Part shown: positions 16,637-24,838 of the stretch, one piece after another | Layout: every line of letters begins with the position of its first letter | Numbering within the stretch: the first letter of the stretch is position 1 | NCBI RefSeq assembly: GCF_030160715.1 | Contig: NZ_BSOW01000006.1 | Span: forward strand, 124,001 to 188,000 | Length of the DNA stretch: 64,000 nt | Source: Bradyrhizobium iriomotense | Lineage (GTDB): Bacteria > Pseudomonadota > Alphaproteobacteria > Rhizobiales > Xanthobacteraceae | Direction: 5' to 3' | The notes under the pieces: model-generated | Seen by the model: the letters and a program-made list of their open reading frames with translations, nothing else | Database searches by the model: none | Told to the model about the DNA's origin: nothing | Position numbers and translations under genes: made by a program

Positions 16637-17239
16637 CTAGCCGGACCAGAGCGCCAGTCGATCGGACAGCCAAGCCTGGCCCAGCCAGCCGATCCAGATC
16701 GCCGGCGCGAGGAAGAGGCCGAACGGCAGGTAAGCGGTTGTGCGCAATGGTTTCTTTTGCAGTGCAGCATTGACGGCATAGGCCGCGATGGCGGATAGCG
16801 CCGCCAGCTCGATCACCACGACCACCGTGGTGAATTCGAGCCAGGCGCCAGCGACGGCGGCGAGCTTGACGTCGCCGAGCCCTAGCCCGTCGCGGCCGCG
16901 CCAGTGCCGGTACAGCAGCAGCAGGAGCAGGAACGGCAGCGCCACGGTGGCGGCCCGAATGCCCGCCCAGAACACGGCGCTGGCGCCGGTCCCGGCGTCG
17001 GGCGGAAGCGCTCCGGCGCGCACCAGGGCGAGGGCAAAGGCTGCAGCCGTCAGCTCGTTGGGAATGAGATAGCGTTGCGCATCGGTCGCTGCGATCGCCA
17101 GCATCAGGACGGCGAGAGAAGCGCCGAAGAGGCCTTCCCCGCCGGGCGCGGCGACGAGGCTCGCGATCACGGCGGCGCAGAGCGTCAGGCTGACGAGGAG
17201 CCGCAGGTCGCGTGGACCGTTCGCAAGTTCCCCGGTCAC
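16637..17239 (-). CDS. gspO: Prepilin peptidase of the type II secretion system (A24 family)
   Basis: This 200-residue inner-membrane protein has about six hydrophobic segments. It carries the two catalytic aspartates of the GxGD/TFPP aspartic proteases: one in LAIAATDAQRYLIPNEL, the other in GLGLGDVKLAAVAG. It lacks the N-terminal cysteine-containing methylase domain of long PilD proteins, so it belongs to the short form. It should cleave the leaders of the pseudopilins GspG, H, I, J and K encoded nearby, just after the Gly that precedes the hydrophobic segment. The start is GTG, five bases after the gspD stop, so the two minus-strand genes are one unit. Confidence 0.9.
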   Translation of the reverse strand: MTGELANGPRDLRLLVSLTLCAAVIASLVAAPGGEGLFGASLAVLMLAIAATDAQRYLIPNELTAAAFALALVRAGALPPDAGTGASAVFWAGIRAATVALPFLLLLLLYRHWRGRDGLGLGDVKLAAVAGAWLEFTTVVVVIELAALSAIAAYAVNAALQKKPLRTTAYLPFGLFLAPAIWIGWLGQAWLSDRLALWSG

Positions 17240-17244
17240 GTCCT

Positions 17245-19632
17245 TCAGCGGGCCGTCTTCGGCGGGACGACGACGACGGGGTCGCTGGTGCCGACCAGGC
17301 GGCTGTTCATCTTGGTGCGCATCTCCTCGGCGATGACGTGCGCGTCGACGCCGTCCTTGATGACGGTCGGCCGGATGAACAGGATCAGCTCGGTACGGGC
17401 ACGGGCGTTGGTCTGGTGCGAGAAGGCGTCGCCTACGCCGGGAATCGAATCGAGGATCGGAAGGCCCTGGCGCTGCTTGTTCTCGGTCTCGCTGATCAGG
17501 CCGGCGAGCAGCACGGTCTGGCCGCTCGTCACCGCGATCGAGCTCTTGACGCGGCGCTGCGAGATCGTCGGCGTCAGTGTCGCGCTGCCGGCCGCGACGC
17601 TCGAGATTTCCTGCTCGATGTCCAGCACCACGTTGCCGTTGGCATTGGAGCGCGGCAGCACGCGCAGGATGATGCCGGTGTTCTTGTAATCGATGGTGTT
17701 GACCACTGTGTTGTTCGCGGTCAGCACGGTCGCGGTGCCCGTCGAGAACGGCACCTGGTCGCCGACCTGCAACGTCGCGGTCTGATTGTCGAGCACCACC
17801 AGCGACGGATTCGACAGCACCTTGACGTCGGTGACGTTATGCAGCGCATCGAGGACGACGCGCGGGGAGTTTTCCGAGCCGATCAGGAAATTGAATCCAG
17901 GCAGCGCGCGCCCGAGCAGGGCGCCGGCTGCGGCATTGACAGCGTTGCTCTGCGGCTCGATGTTGCTGCCAATCGTCGCGCTGTTGCTGATACCCGAGAT
18001 GGTGTTGGAAACCGAACCCTTCTGGCTCGCCAGGAAGAACTGCACGCCATAGTTCAGCTGATTGTTCAGCGTCACCTCGGCGATGGTCGCCTCGATCGCG
18101 ATCTGGCGCTGCGGCCGGTCGATCTGACGGATGGTCTGCTCGACGACGCGCTGGGATTCCTGGTTGGCATAGACCAGCACGGCGTTGTTGGTGACGTCGG
18201 CAGTGATCCGCACGTTTTGCAGGACGGCGCTGCCGGGCGGCTTCGAGCCGGAGCCGAGCAGCGAGCCGGAGGTGTTATCCTGGCCAGGCACGCCGCTGGC
18301 CGCGGGTGCCGGACGGGCGCTCAGCGAGGAGCCGGCAGGACCGGTGACCGGAGTTGCTGCGCCTGCGGCGGCCGTCGGAAGCGCGCTCAGTGAGGCCACC
18401 GGATTGGTGCCTGGACCGGACGAGGACATCGAAACGCCGGAGCCCGGCGAAATCTGGCTCGACGAATTGTCGAGCGAAGAGCTGCTCGTCCCGCTCTGGC
18501 TGAAGAGCATGTCGTTCAACAGCGCGACCACGACCTTCGCGTTGCCGTAGCGAAGCGGGTAGGCCTTCATGTTCACGCCGTCGGTATCGGAGCGATCGAG
18601 CCGCGCGATCCACACCTGCGCGCGCTTGAGATATTCCGGCTTCTGGCTGACGACGAGGATGGAGTTGAGGCGCGTGATCGGCTGGAACTTGATCATGCTC
18701 TGGCTCAGGCCGCCTTCGCCCGAATCCATGATCTTCTCGATCTCGCTGATGACCGGCTCGGGCGAGGAGTTGCGCACCGGGATGATGCCGACCGATTGCC
18801 CGCGCATCCAGTCGGCATCGAAGGAGAGAATGGTGTCGATCGCCGACGCGCGATCCGTGCCGCTGCCGGTGACGATCAGCGTGTTGCGCGCGTTGTCGGG
18901 ACGCATGGTCGACGCCTTCGCGCCGAACGCGTCGAGCAGCTTGAAGATGTTCTGCGCCGAGACGTAGCGTAGCGGCACGACGCTGATGCCCTGGCCGGCC
19001 TCGGCCGAAACCGAGCGGTCGATGCCGCCGGGGCCTGCTTCCGGCGCGGGGATGAGGCGATAGCTCGCGCCACGATCACGCACCAGCGCAACGCCGGACA
19101 TGCGCAGCGCATTCTCCAGCACATAGAGCGCATCGGCCTTTGGAACCGGGCGCACCGAGGCCAGGGTGATGGTACCCTGCACGCGCGGGTCGATCGTGTA
19201 GCCGACGTTGAGGACGTCGCCGAGGATGACCTTGGCGACGGTTGCGACCGGCGCGTTCTCGAAATTCAGATCGTAGCCGCCACCACCTCCATCGTCGCGT
19301 TCCGCGAGCGCGGTGCCCTGCGGTGTCGATCCGTCGCTGAGATAGATGGCAGGCTTTGACGCCTTGGGCTGGGCAATGCCGCCCGCGCCTGCATCCGTAG
19401 TTTGCCGGGGCTCCAGATCCAGCGACCGGATCTTGTCAGCGATGTCCTGGGCGCGCGGGTCCTTGGGGCTGCCCTCGATCGATTGATCGGCGGTGACGAT
19501 GCACGCCGTCAGCAGGAACGCAGATGACAAAAGGATGAACGTTCCAGGCAACGCTGAACGCAGGCGCGAAAGCGGCTGGACCACTTTGAACAAAGTACGC
19601 CTACCAACAGCAAGAGTGACTGGAAATAGCAT
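17245..19632 (-). CDS. gspD: Type II secretion outer-membrane secretin
   Basis: This protein of about 795 residues has a lipobox (LLTAC, Cys44), so it is probably acylated. An N0 domain follows (YDLNFENAPVATVAKVILGD), with N1-N3 modules next (VVPLRYVSAQNIFKLLDAFG; AYPLRYGNAKVVVALLND; QRQIAIEATIAEVTLNNQLNYG). Between N2 and N3 is a long Ser/Gly/Pro-rich insert. The C-terminal secretin domain has VPFSTGTATV, TGIILRVLPR and SGQTVLLAGLI. It forms the multimeric exit channel. In-frame ATG 19644 and TTG 19659 lie upstream. I chose ATG 19632 because it follows a G-rich site and gives a compact lipoprotein leader. It diverges from gspE across 126 bases. Confidence 0.94.
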   Translation of the reverse strand: MLFPVTLAVGRRTLFKVVQPLSRLRSALPGTFILLSSAFLLTACIVTADQSIEGSPKDPRAQDIADKIRSLDLEPRQTTDAGAGGIAQPKASKPAIYLSDGSTPQGTALAERDDGGGGGYDLNFENAPVATVAKVILGDVLNVGYTIDPRVQGTITLASVRPVPKADALYVLENALRMSGVALVRDRGASYRLIPAPEAGPGGIDRSVSAEAGQGISVVPLRYVSAQNIFKLLDAFGAKASTMRPDNARNTLIVTGSGTDRASAIDTILSFDADWMRGQSVGIIPVRNSSPEPVISEIEKIMDSGEGGLSQSMIKFQPITRLNSILVVSQKPEYLKRAQVWIARLDRSDTDGVNMKAYPLRYGNAKVVVALLNDMLFSQSGTSSSSLDNSSSQISPGSGVSMSSSGPGTNPVASLSALPTAAAGAATPVTGPAGSSLSARPAPAASGVPGQDNTSGSLLGSGSKPPGSAVLQNVRITADVTNNAVLVYANQESQRVVEQTIRQIDRPQRQIAIEATIAEVTLNNQLNYGVQFFLASQKGSVSNTISGISNSATIGSNIEPQSNAVNAAAGALLGRALPGFNFLIGSENSPRVVLDALHNVTDVKVLSNPSLVVLDNQTATLQVGDQVPFSTGTATVLTANNTVVNTIDYKNTGIILRVLPRSNANGNVVLDIEQEISSVAAGSATLTPTISQRRVKSSIAVTSGQTVLLAGLISETENKQRQGLPILDSIPGVGDAFSHQTNARARTELILFIRPTVIKDGVDAHVIAEEMRTKMNSRLVGTSDPVVVVPPKTAR

Positions 19633-19758
19633 CCGACCCCCCATGGTCCGGATGCGCAATTGTTTGCGCCACGATTATGTTTTTGCTAAGAAATAAGTCA
19701 AGGGTAAAGGCCTTCCGTTACCAGCGGAAGCTGTTGCTTTCTAGTAACAAGGCAAGCT

Positions 19759-21456
19759 GTGAACGCGATGCGAGACCTTTCCGCAGAGAGCTTCCGGCAG
19801 CATCTTCTGGAAAAATATTCACTGCCGCCGCGGGCGCGCGCCCGGGTCGAAAAGTCGACCAATCCGGCGCTGACGCGCCCCTTGCGGGAGCTGTGGGAAG
19901 CGACCGATCTGTCCGCGGCCGATTTCGCCGACGAGGTCTCCGACTATTTCGGCCTTGCGCGGCTGGGCCTGCCGCAACTGCTCGCGGCGACGCCGTCGCT
20001 GGACGGCTTCTCGCGCCGGTTTCTGCGTGAATCCACCATCTTCCCGTTCCGCGCGCCGAATGGGGGTTATCGTCTGGTGGTCGCCGACCCCTCCGATACT
20101 GCCGCCATTCGCGCCGCCGAAATCGTGTTCGGCGCTGCGGTCGAGGTCGTCGTGGCCTCGTATGAAGATATTACGACAGTCCTCGATCAACGCGCTGATG
20201 CGGACGATGCGAGCGCCGATGGCGCTGCCAAGGGCGCAGTGCAACAATCCGATGACGACATCGAGAGCCTGCGCGATCTCGCCAGCGGCGCGCCGGTCGT
20301 GCGCGCGCTCAACGATCTGCTGGAGCGCGCGGTGGAGCTGCGCGCCAGCGACATCCACATCGAGCCGTTCCGCACCGGGCTCGTGATCCGCATGCGCGTC
20401 GATGGCCTCTTGCGCGCGCTGCCCTCGCCGCAGGGAATTCCGCCGCAAGCGCTGATCTCGCGGGTGAAAATTCTAGCCGGTCTCAACATCGCCGAGCGAC
20501 GGTTGCCGCAGGATGGCGCGGCGCGCGTGCGCGTCGGGCGCAGCGAGCTCGACGTCCGCGTCGCGACCATGCCGACGCAATATGGCGAGAGCGCCGTCAT
20601 CCGCCTGTTGCCGCGCGATCGCGGCCTGCTCGAGATGAGCAAGCTCGGTCTTGCCGCGCGCGATGAGCAGATAATGACGCGGCTGCTCGCCATGCCGCAC
20701 GGCATGATCGTGGTCACCGGGCCGACCGGCAGCGGCAAGACCACGACGCTTGCCACCATGCTGTCGATCCTGAACGAGCCGACACGAAAAATCCTCACCA
20801 TCGAGGATCCCGTCGAATACGAAATTCCCGGCATCAACCAGTCGCAGGTCAAGCCGTCGATCGGGTTGACCTTTGCCTCGGCCATGCGCGCCTTCGTGCG
20901 TCAGGACCCCGACGTCATCATGGTCGGCGAAATCCGTGACGCCGAGACCGCGCATATCGCGATTCATGCGGCACTCACCGGCCACCTCGTGCTGACGACG
21001 CTGCACACCGAGACGGCGGCCGCCGCCGTGCCGCGCCTGATCGATCTCGGCATCGAGGGGTTTTTGCTGAAGTCGACGCTGCGTGCAGTGGTCGCGCAAC
21101 GCCTGGTGCGCGTGCTGTGCGACCGTTGCAAGGTGCCGCATGCGCTGACCGAGACGGATATTGCCAGGGATCCGCGCTTTGCCGTGATCGGCTTCAGGGC
21201 GGGCGAGGTCGTGCACGAGGCCGGCGGCTGCGAACGCTGCGGCGGCACCGGCTATCGCGGCCGCAACGGCGTGTTCGAGATCCTGGAAATGTCCGACGAT
21301 GTGCGCCGCCTGATCGGGCCGCAAACCGATTCCCACTCCATCGACGCCGCCGCGATGCAGGGCGGCATGACGACGATGCTGGAAGATGCTGTCGCAAAAT
21401 GCCGCGCCGGGCTGACGACCGTGCCCGAGGTCTTCCGCGTCACGACGGTCCGCTGA
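19759..21456 (+). CDS. gspE: Type II secretion ATPase
   Basis: This 565-residue protein has a GspE N-terminal domain (to about residue 150) and RASDIHIEPF, where the assembly ATPase core begins. Walker A is GPTGSGKTTT at residues 321-330 (Lys327), an Asp-box-like TIEDPVEYEI follows, and Walker B is MVGEIRDAETA. The histidine box is ALTGHLVLTTLHT. A tetracysteine zinc element (CDRC and CERCGGTGYRGR) lies near the C-terminus. It drives pseudopilus assembly from the cytoplasmic face. The GTG at 19759 gives the full N-terminus; an ATG three codons on is possible. It starts the plus-strand operon, with gspF 4 bases downstream. Confidence 0.95.
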   Translation: MNAMRDLSAESFRQHLLEKYSLPPRARARVEKSTNPALTRPLRELWEATDLSAADFADEVSDYFGLARLGLPQLLAATPSLDGFSRRFLRESTIFPFRAPNGGYRLVVADPSDTAAIRAAEIVFGAAVEVVVASYEDITTVLDQRADADDASADGAAKGAVQQSDDDIESLRDLASGAPVVRALNDLLERAVELRASDIHIEPFRTGLVIRMRVDGLLRALPSPQGIPPQALISRVKILAGLNIAERRLPQDGAARVRVGRSELDVRVATMPTQYGESAVIRLLPRDRGLLEMSKLGLAARDEQIMTRLLAMPHGMIVVTGPTGSGKTTTLATMLSILNEPTRKILTIEDPVEYEIPGINQSQVKPSIGLTFASAMRAFVRQDPDVIMVGEIRDAETAHIAIHAALTGHLVLTTLHTETAAAAVPRLIDLGIEGFLLKSTLRAVVAQRLVRVLCDRCKVPHALTETDIARDPRFAVIGFRAGEVVHEAGGCERCGGTGYRGRNGVFEILEMSDDVRRLIGPQTDSHSIDAAAMQGGMTTMLEDAVAKCRAGLTTVPEVFRVTTVR

Positions 21457-21460
21457 TCCG

Positions 21461-22672
21461 ATGCCGAACTATCGCTACCGCGCGCTCAATGCCAACGGCG
21501 AGCTGGTCTCCGGTGCGATCGCCGCGCCTGCACCCGGCGACGTCGCGCAGCGGATCGAGCGGCTCGGCCTCGTGCTGGTCGATAATGTCACGCTGGAGGA
21601 GGGCGGTTCGGGCCGCAGCGCCTTCAGTGTCTTCAACAAGCCCAAGCCCGCGGACGTCACGATCTTCACGGCGGACCTTGCGCTGCTGCTTCGCGCCGGA
21701 GCCCGCATCAATGACGGTCTGGAGCTGCTCGCGGCCGACCGCGATCTCGGACGGCTGCGGCCCGTGGTCGCCGACATCCGCTCGCGCGTGCTCGCCGGGG
21801 AAAGCTTTGCCGAGGCGCTGCTCCGGCACGGCACGTTGTTCCCGCCGATGTATGTAGCGCTCGTTCGGGTGGGCGAGGCATCGGGTTCGCTCGACCAGGT
21901 GCTGGAGGTGCTGGCCAACGAGAGGACGCGAACCGAGGCGCTGAAGCGCAAGCTCGGCGATGCCATGCGCTATCCGGTTTTCGTGCTGGGCGCTGCCTGC
22001 TGCGTTCTCCTGTTCTTCCTTACATTCGTGCTGCCGCAGTTCGCCAGCGTGTTGCAGGATTTCGGCGCCAAGGTCGATCCGATGATCCTGGTGTTCCTGA
22101 ACATGTCGACCTTCCTGCACGACAATTCCGACGCGGTGCTCGCGGGGCTTGCCGCCACCATCGCGGCCCTGTGGCTGCTGTTGCGGCAGGAGCGGGTCCG
22201 CCACGGCATCACCGGTGCGATCACGCGGCTGCCGGCGATCCGGGGCATCGTGAGCTCGTACCGCACCGCGCTGTTCTGCCGGAACCTCGGTGTGCTGCTC
22301 GGCAGCGGCGTCAATCTGACGACCACGCTGCGAATCCTCGTCGACATGATGGAGACCGCGGGCCCCTCGACGGTGTGGAGCGAGGCCGCCGACCGCGTCC
22401 GTCACGGCACGAAACTGTCCGATGCGCTGGCCGAGACGGACGCGTTGCCGGCAATGGCGGTGCGCATGCTCAGGCTCGGCGACGAGACCGGGCAGTTGCC
22501 GATGCTGTCCGGCCGTGTCGCCGATTTCTACGAGGCCAAGCTGCAGCGCACGCTCGACCGTGCCGTCGGCATCGCGGGCCCTGCCGCAATCATCGTGATT
22601 TCGGTTGTGGTCGGCGGCCTGATCGTGTCTGTCATGACCGCGTTGATGTCGGTCAGTCAAATTGTCGGCTAG
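21461..22672 (+). CDS. gspF: Type II secretion inner-membrane platform protein
   Basis: This 403-residue protein shows the duplicated GspF domain. It begins PNYRYRALNANGELVSGAI, as is typical. The first half has TIFTADLALLLRAGARINDGLEL and VALVRVGEASGSLDQVLE; the second has LFCRNLGVLLGSGVNLTTTL and MLRLGDETGQLPMLS. Three membrane segments are predicted (near residues 170-195, 215-235 and 370-395). It couples GspE to the pseudopilus base. Its TAG stop is the first part of a dispersed repeat that fills most of the 77-base gap to gspG. Confidence 0.95.
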   Translation: MPNYRYRALNANGELVSGAIAAPAPGDVAQRIERLGLVLVDNVTLEEGGSGRSAFSVFNKPKPADVTIFTADLALLLRAGARINDGLELLAADRDLGRLRPVVADIRSRVLAGESFAEALLRHGTLFPPMYVALVRVGEASGSLDQVLEVLANERTRTEALKRKLGDAMRYPVFVLGAACCVLLFFLTFVLPQFASVLQDFGAKVDPMILVFLNMSTFLHDNSDAVLAGLAATIAALWLLLRQERVRHGITGAITRLPAIRGIVSSYRTALFCRNLGVLLGSGVNLTTTLRILVDMMETAGPSTVWSEAADRVRHGTKLSDALAETDALPAMAVRMLRLGDETGQLPMLSGRVADFYEAKLQRTLDRAVGIAGPAAIIVISVVVGGLIVSVMTALMSVSQIVG

Positions 22673-22725
22673 AGCATGATCCGGAAAAGTGCGAAGCGGT
22701 TTTCCGAAGAGAGCTGCGCAAACAA
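22670..22725. repeat. Dispersed palindromic repeat at the gspF/gspG junction
   Basis: The block starts with the gspF stop codon (TAGAGCATGATCCGGAAAAG), contains a CGGAAAA...TTTTCCG inverted pair, and ends in CGCAAACAA. I recognise this as a widespread intergenic repeat in Bradyrhizobium genomes, usually with a GAGCATGATC/GATCATGCTC palindrome; here the right arm has decayed. It leaves the GGAGGGG ribosome site of gspG intact. Confidence 0.75.
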
Positions 22726-22749
22726 TAGGGCGGTTACGGAGGGGTTGAA

Positions 22750-23208
22750 GTGACCAGAAATACAGTCGCACTCGCCAAGCGCGGGCGGCGCGCGCGCCGA
22801 GGGGAGGCTGGCTTCACGCTGGTCGAGATCCTCGTCGTCATCACCATCATCGGCCTGATCATGGCGCTGGTCGGCCCGCGGGTGCTGAACTATCTCGGCG
22901 AATCCAAGGCGAAGGCGGCCAAGATCCAGATCGAGAGTTTCTCGAGCGCGCTCGACCTCTATTACCTCGACCTCGGCCGCTATCCCACGACCAACGAGGG
23001 TCTCGCCGCGCTGACGCGCAGCAACAATGTGCCGGGCTGGAACGGGCCTTATTTGCGCGGCGGCGTCGTGCCCAACGATCCCTGGGGACACGGCTATGTC
23101 TACCGTGCGCCAGGCGAGCGCGCGCCCTATGACATCATCTCGCTCGGATCGGACGGGCAGGAAGGCGGCAGTGGAACGGCAGCCGACATTGCCAGCGGCA
23201 CGCGCTAG
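22750..23208 (+). CDS. gspG: Major pseudopilin of the type II secretion system
   Basis: This 152-residue protein has a basic leader (KRGRRARRGEAG) cut before FTLVEILVVITIIGLIMALVGP, with Glu5 present. The GspG-specific C-terminal part is YYLDLGRYPTTNEGLAAL, GWNGPYLRGGVVPNDPWGHGYVY and SLGSDGQEGG, which holds the calcium-site residues of the family. It forms the body of the pseudopilus after processing by the prepilin peptidase. The start is GTG with a GGAGGGG site 5-6 bases ahead. Its 3' end overlaps gspH by 38 bases. Confidence 0.95.
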   Translation: MTRNTVALAKRGRRARRGEAGFTLVEILVVITIIGLIMALVGPRVLNYLGESKAKAAKIQIESFSSALDLYYLDLGRYPTTNEGLAALTRSNNVPGWNGPYLRGGVVPNDPWGHGYVYRAPGERAPYDIISLGSDGQEGGSGTAADIASGTR

Positions 23209-23665
23209 GGGCGCGCTCGATACGCGCGGGTTCGCGCTGATCGAGATCCTGTGCGTGCTCGCCATCATCGGCCTGCTCGCGGCGATCATCCTGCCGGCGA
23301 TCCCGCGTACGACGACGCGCGCCAAGCTGGAGAGCTATGCGGTCGCGACCGCGGCGCTGCTGAAGGCCGATCGCAGCACGGCGCTGCGTCGTCAGGTCAG
23401 GGTGGCGACGCAGGTGGATGCCGAAGCTCGTGCGATCCGCTCCGGCGTCACCGGGCGGGTTCTCCGCCTGCCGAACGACGTGACCGTACAGGCGATGCTG
23501 GCTGCGCGCTGCGCCGACCGTGCCGCCGGGCGAACGATCGATTTCTTCCCGTCGGGAATGTCGTGCGGTGGCGTAATCGCGCTGGCACGGCCCGGCATGG
23601 GTTACGAGGTGCGCGTGAACTGGCTGACCGGAGGCGTCGAGATTGTCGCGCAGAAGCTGCTCTAG
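23171..23665 (+). CDS. gspH: Minor pseudopilin GspH
   Basis: This 164-residue protein has a short leader and then GFALIEILCVLAIIGLLAAIILP, a prepilin helix with Glu at +5. The C-terminal globular part holds GRVLRLPNDVTVQAM and IDFFPSGMSCGGVIAL, which fits GspH (FFPSG.S is a GspH-type motif). The start GTG at 23171 lies inside gspG and has GGAAGG about 8 bases upstream; no later start would keep the leader. Its TAG stop falls in the first bases of a dispersed repeat. It is probably a component of the pseudopilus tip. Confidence 0.85.
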   Translation: MERQPTLPAARARGALDTRGFALIEILCVLAIIGLLAAIILPAIPRTTTRAKLESYAVATAALLKADRSTALRRQVRVATQVDAEARAIRSGVTGRVLRLPNDVTVQAMLAARCADRAAGRTIDFFPSGMSCGGVIALARPGMGYEVRVNWLTGGVEIVAQKLL

Positions 23666-24143
23666 AGCGTTTTCCAGCGAAGTGGACACCGGTTCGCGTG
23701 GAGAAAACGCGTCAAAACAAGAATCCAGAGCCCCGTTCCGATTCAATCGGAACGGAAACGGCTCTAGAGGTACGGCCGGCTTCACCCTGATCGAGGCGCT
23801 GGTCGCGCTTGCGATCATCGCGGCCGTGCTCGGCACGATCGGGACGGTCATCGCCACGACGGTGCAGGGGACCCGCTCGATCGATCAGCACCTGGCGCTG
23901 GCCGGAACGGCGGAGACGCTGCTGGCGCAATTGCCGCCGCGCGCGCTGTTGAAGCCGGGACGGCAGAGCGGGGAGCTCGCGGGCAGCCGCTGGCGCATGG
24001 AAGTCTCGCCGATGAGCGTGCCCGGCGGCGATCCCGCGACCGACCGCTTCGTGCCCCTGTCGGTCAATCTCAGGCTGCAACGTGCCGACGGAGCTGCGTT
24101 CCAGATCACGACCGTGAAGCTGGTGCCGAGGGCCGCGCAATGA
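23643..24143 (+). CDS. gspI: Minor pseudopilin GspI with a repeat-derived leader
   Basis: The mature part begins GFTLIEALVALAIIAAVLGTIG, a prepilin helix with Glu5, followed by RSIDQHLALAGTAETLLAQL and SRWRMEVSPM, typical of GspI. The leader is unusual: about 46 hydrophilic residues if translation starts at TTG 23643, which has GGAGG 8 bases ahead, or about 33 from GTG 23682, which has none. Nearly all of it is encoded by a dispersed repeat (23660-23769) read in frame. No ATG precedes the GF cleavage site. The prepilin peptidase would remove this leader, so a foreign insert could be tolerated. It overlaps gspJ by ATGA. Confidence 0.85.
   Translation: MSRRSCSRAFSSEVDTGSRGENASKQESRAPFRFNRNGNGSRGTAGFTLIEALVALAIIAAVLGTIGTVIATTVQGTRSIDQHLALAGTAETLLAQLPPRALLKPGRQSGELAGSRWRMEVSPMSVPGGDPATDRFVPLSVNLRLQRADGAAFQITTVKLVPRAAQ
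23660..23769. repeat. 110-bp dispersed palindromic repeat at the gspH/gspI junction
   Basis: The block is bounded by CTCTAGAGC and GGCTCTAGAG. It holds an 8-bp inverted pair GCGTTTTC/GAAAACGC (23667-23674 and 23703-23710) and an 11-bp near-loopless palindrome at 23733-23743/23745-23755. I recognise the family from Bradyrhizobium intergenic regions. Here it is partly coding: it supplies the gspH stop codon and an open frame for the GspI leader. Confidence 0.8.
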
Positions 24144-24838
24144 GGGCGCTGCGCCGCGCATTGGCCGAGGAGGCGGGTTTCACGCTGCTCGAAGTGCTGC
24201 TGGCGACGCTGTTGATGACGGTCATTCTCGCGGCGCTTGCGACGGTCACCGCGCAATGGCTGCCGAACTGGAATCGCGGCATCGCGCGCGTGCAACGGGC
24301 CGAGCGCGTTGCCACCGGGTTTGATCGCATCGTCGCCGATCTGTCGGTCGCCGAGCAGCTCCCGATGAATGCCGACAGCAAGACCCCGCTGTTCGAGGGT
24401 TCCGAGCTGGCGGTGACCTTCGTGCGCACGGCGCTCGGTGCCAACGTGCGCCCGGGGCTCGAGATCGTGCGCCTGATCGAGAAGGCCGATGCGCAGGGGC
24501 TCGCGCTGGTGCGCGAGCGCGCGCCATTCGCACCGATGCCGTCCGACGGTCAGATTCGTTTCGTCGACCAGGTGGTGCTGCTGCGCGCGCCGTTCCGCGT
24601 GACCTTCTCCTATTCCGGACCGGATCAGGTCTGGCAGCCGACCTGGCGCGACCAGCCGCAGCTGCCCGAGCGGATTCGCCTCACCGTGCGTGACAGCACG
24701 ACGGGACAGGTGCTCGCGGTTTCAGGCGCGGTGATGCCTCACATCACAACGCCTGCCGAATGCGCGCGCGCCAAGAACCCCGCGACATGCGTGACCGCGC
24801 GCGCAAGACCGGAGCAGAAGCAGGAGCAGCAGCTGTGA
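24140..24838 (+). CDS. gspJ: Minor pseudopilin GspJ
   Basis: This 232-residue protein has the leader MRALRRALAEEAG cut before FTLLEVLLATLLMTVILAAL, with Glu5 present. It is longer than GspH and GspI, as usual for GspJ. The globular part has ERVATGFDRIVADLSVAEQL and a string of beta strands. The Lys/Gln-rich end (RPEQKQEQQL) is probably flexible. It should sit at the pseudopilus tip with GspI and GspK. ATG overlaps the gspI stop (ATGA), and its own stop overlaps the gspK GTG (GTGA), so translation is coupled across three genes. Confidence 0.88.
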   Translation: MRALRRALAEEAGFTLLEVLLATLLMTVILAALATVTAQWLPNWNRGIARVQRAERVATGFDRIVADLSVAEQLPMNADSKTPLFEGSELAVTFVRTALGANVRPGLEIVRLIEKADAQGLALVRERAPFAPMPSDGQIRFVDQVVLLRAPFRVTFSYSGPDQVWQPTWRDQPQLPERIRLTVRDSTTGQVLAVSGAVMPHITTPAECARAKNPATCVTARARPEQKQEQQL

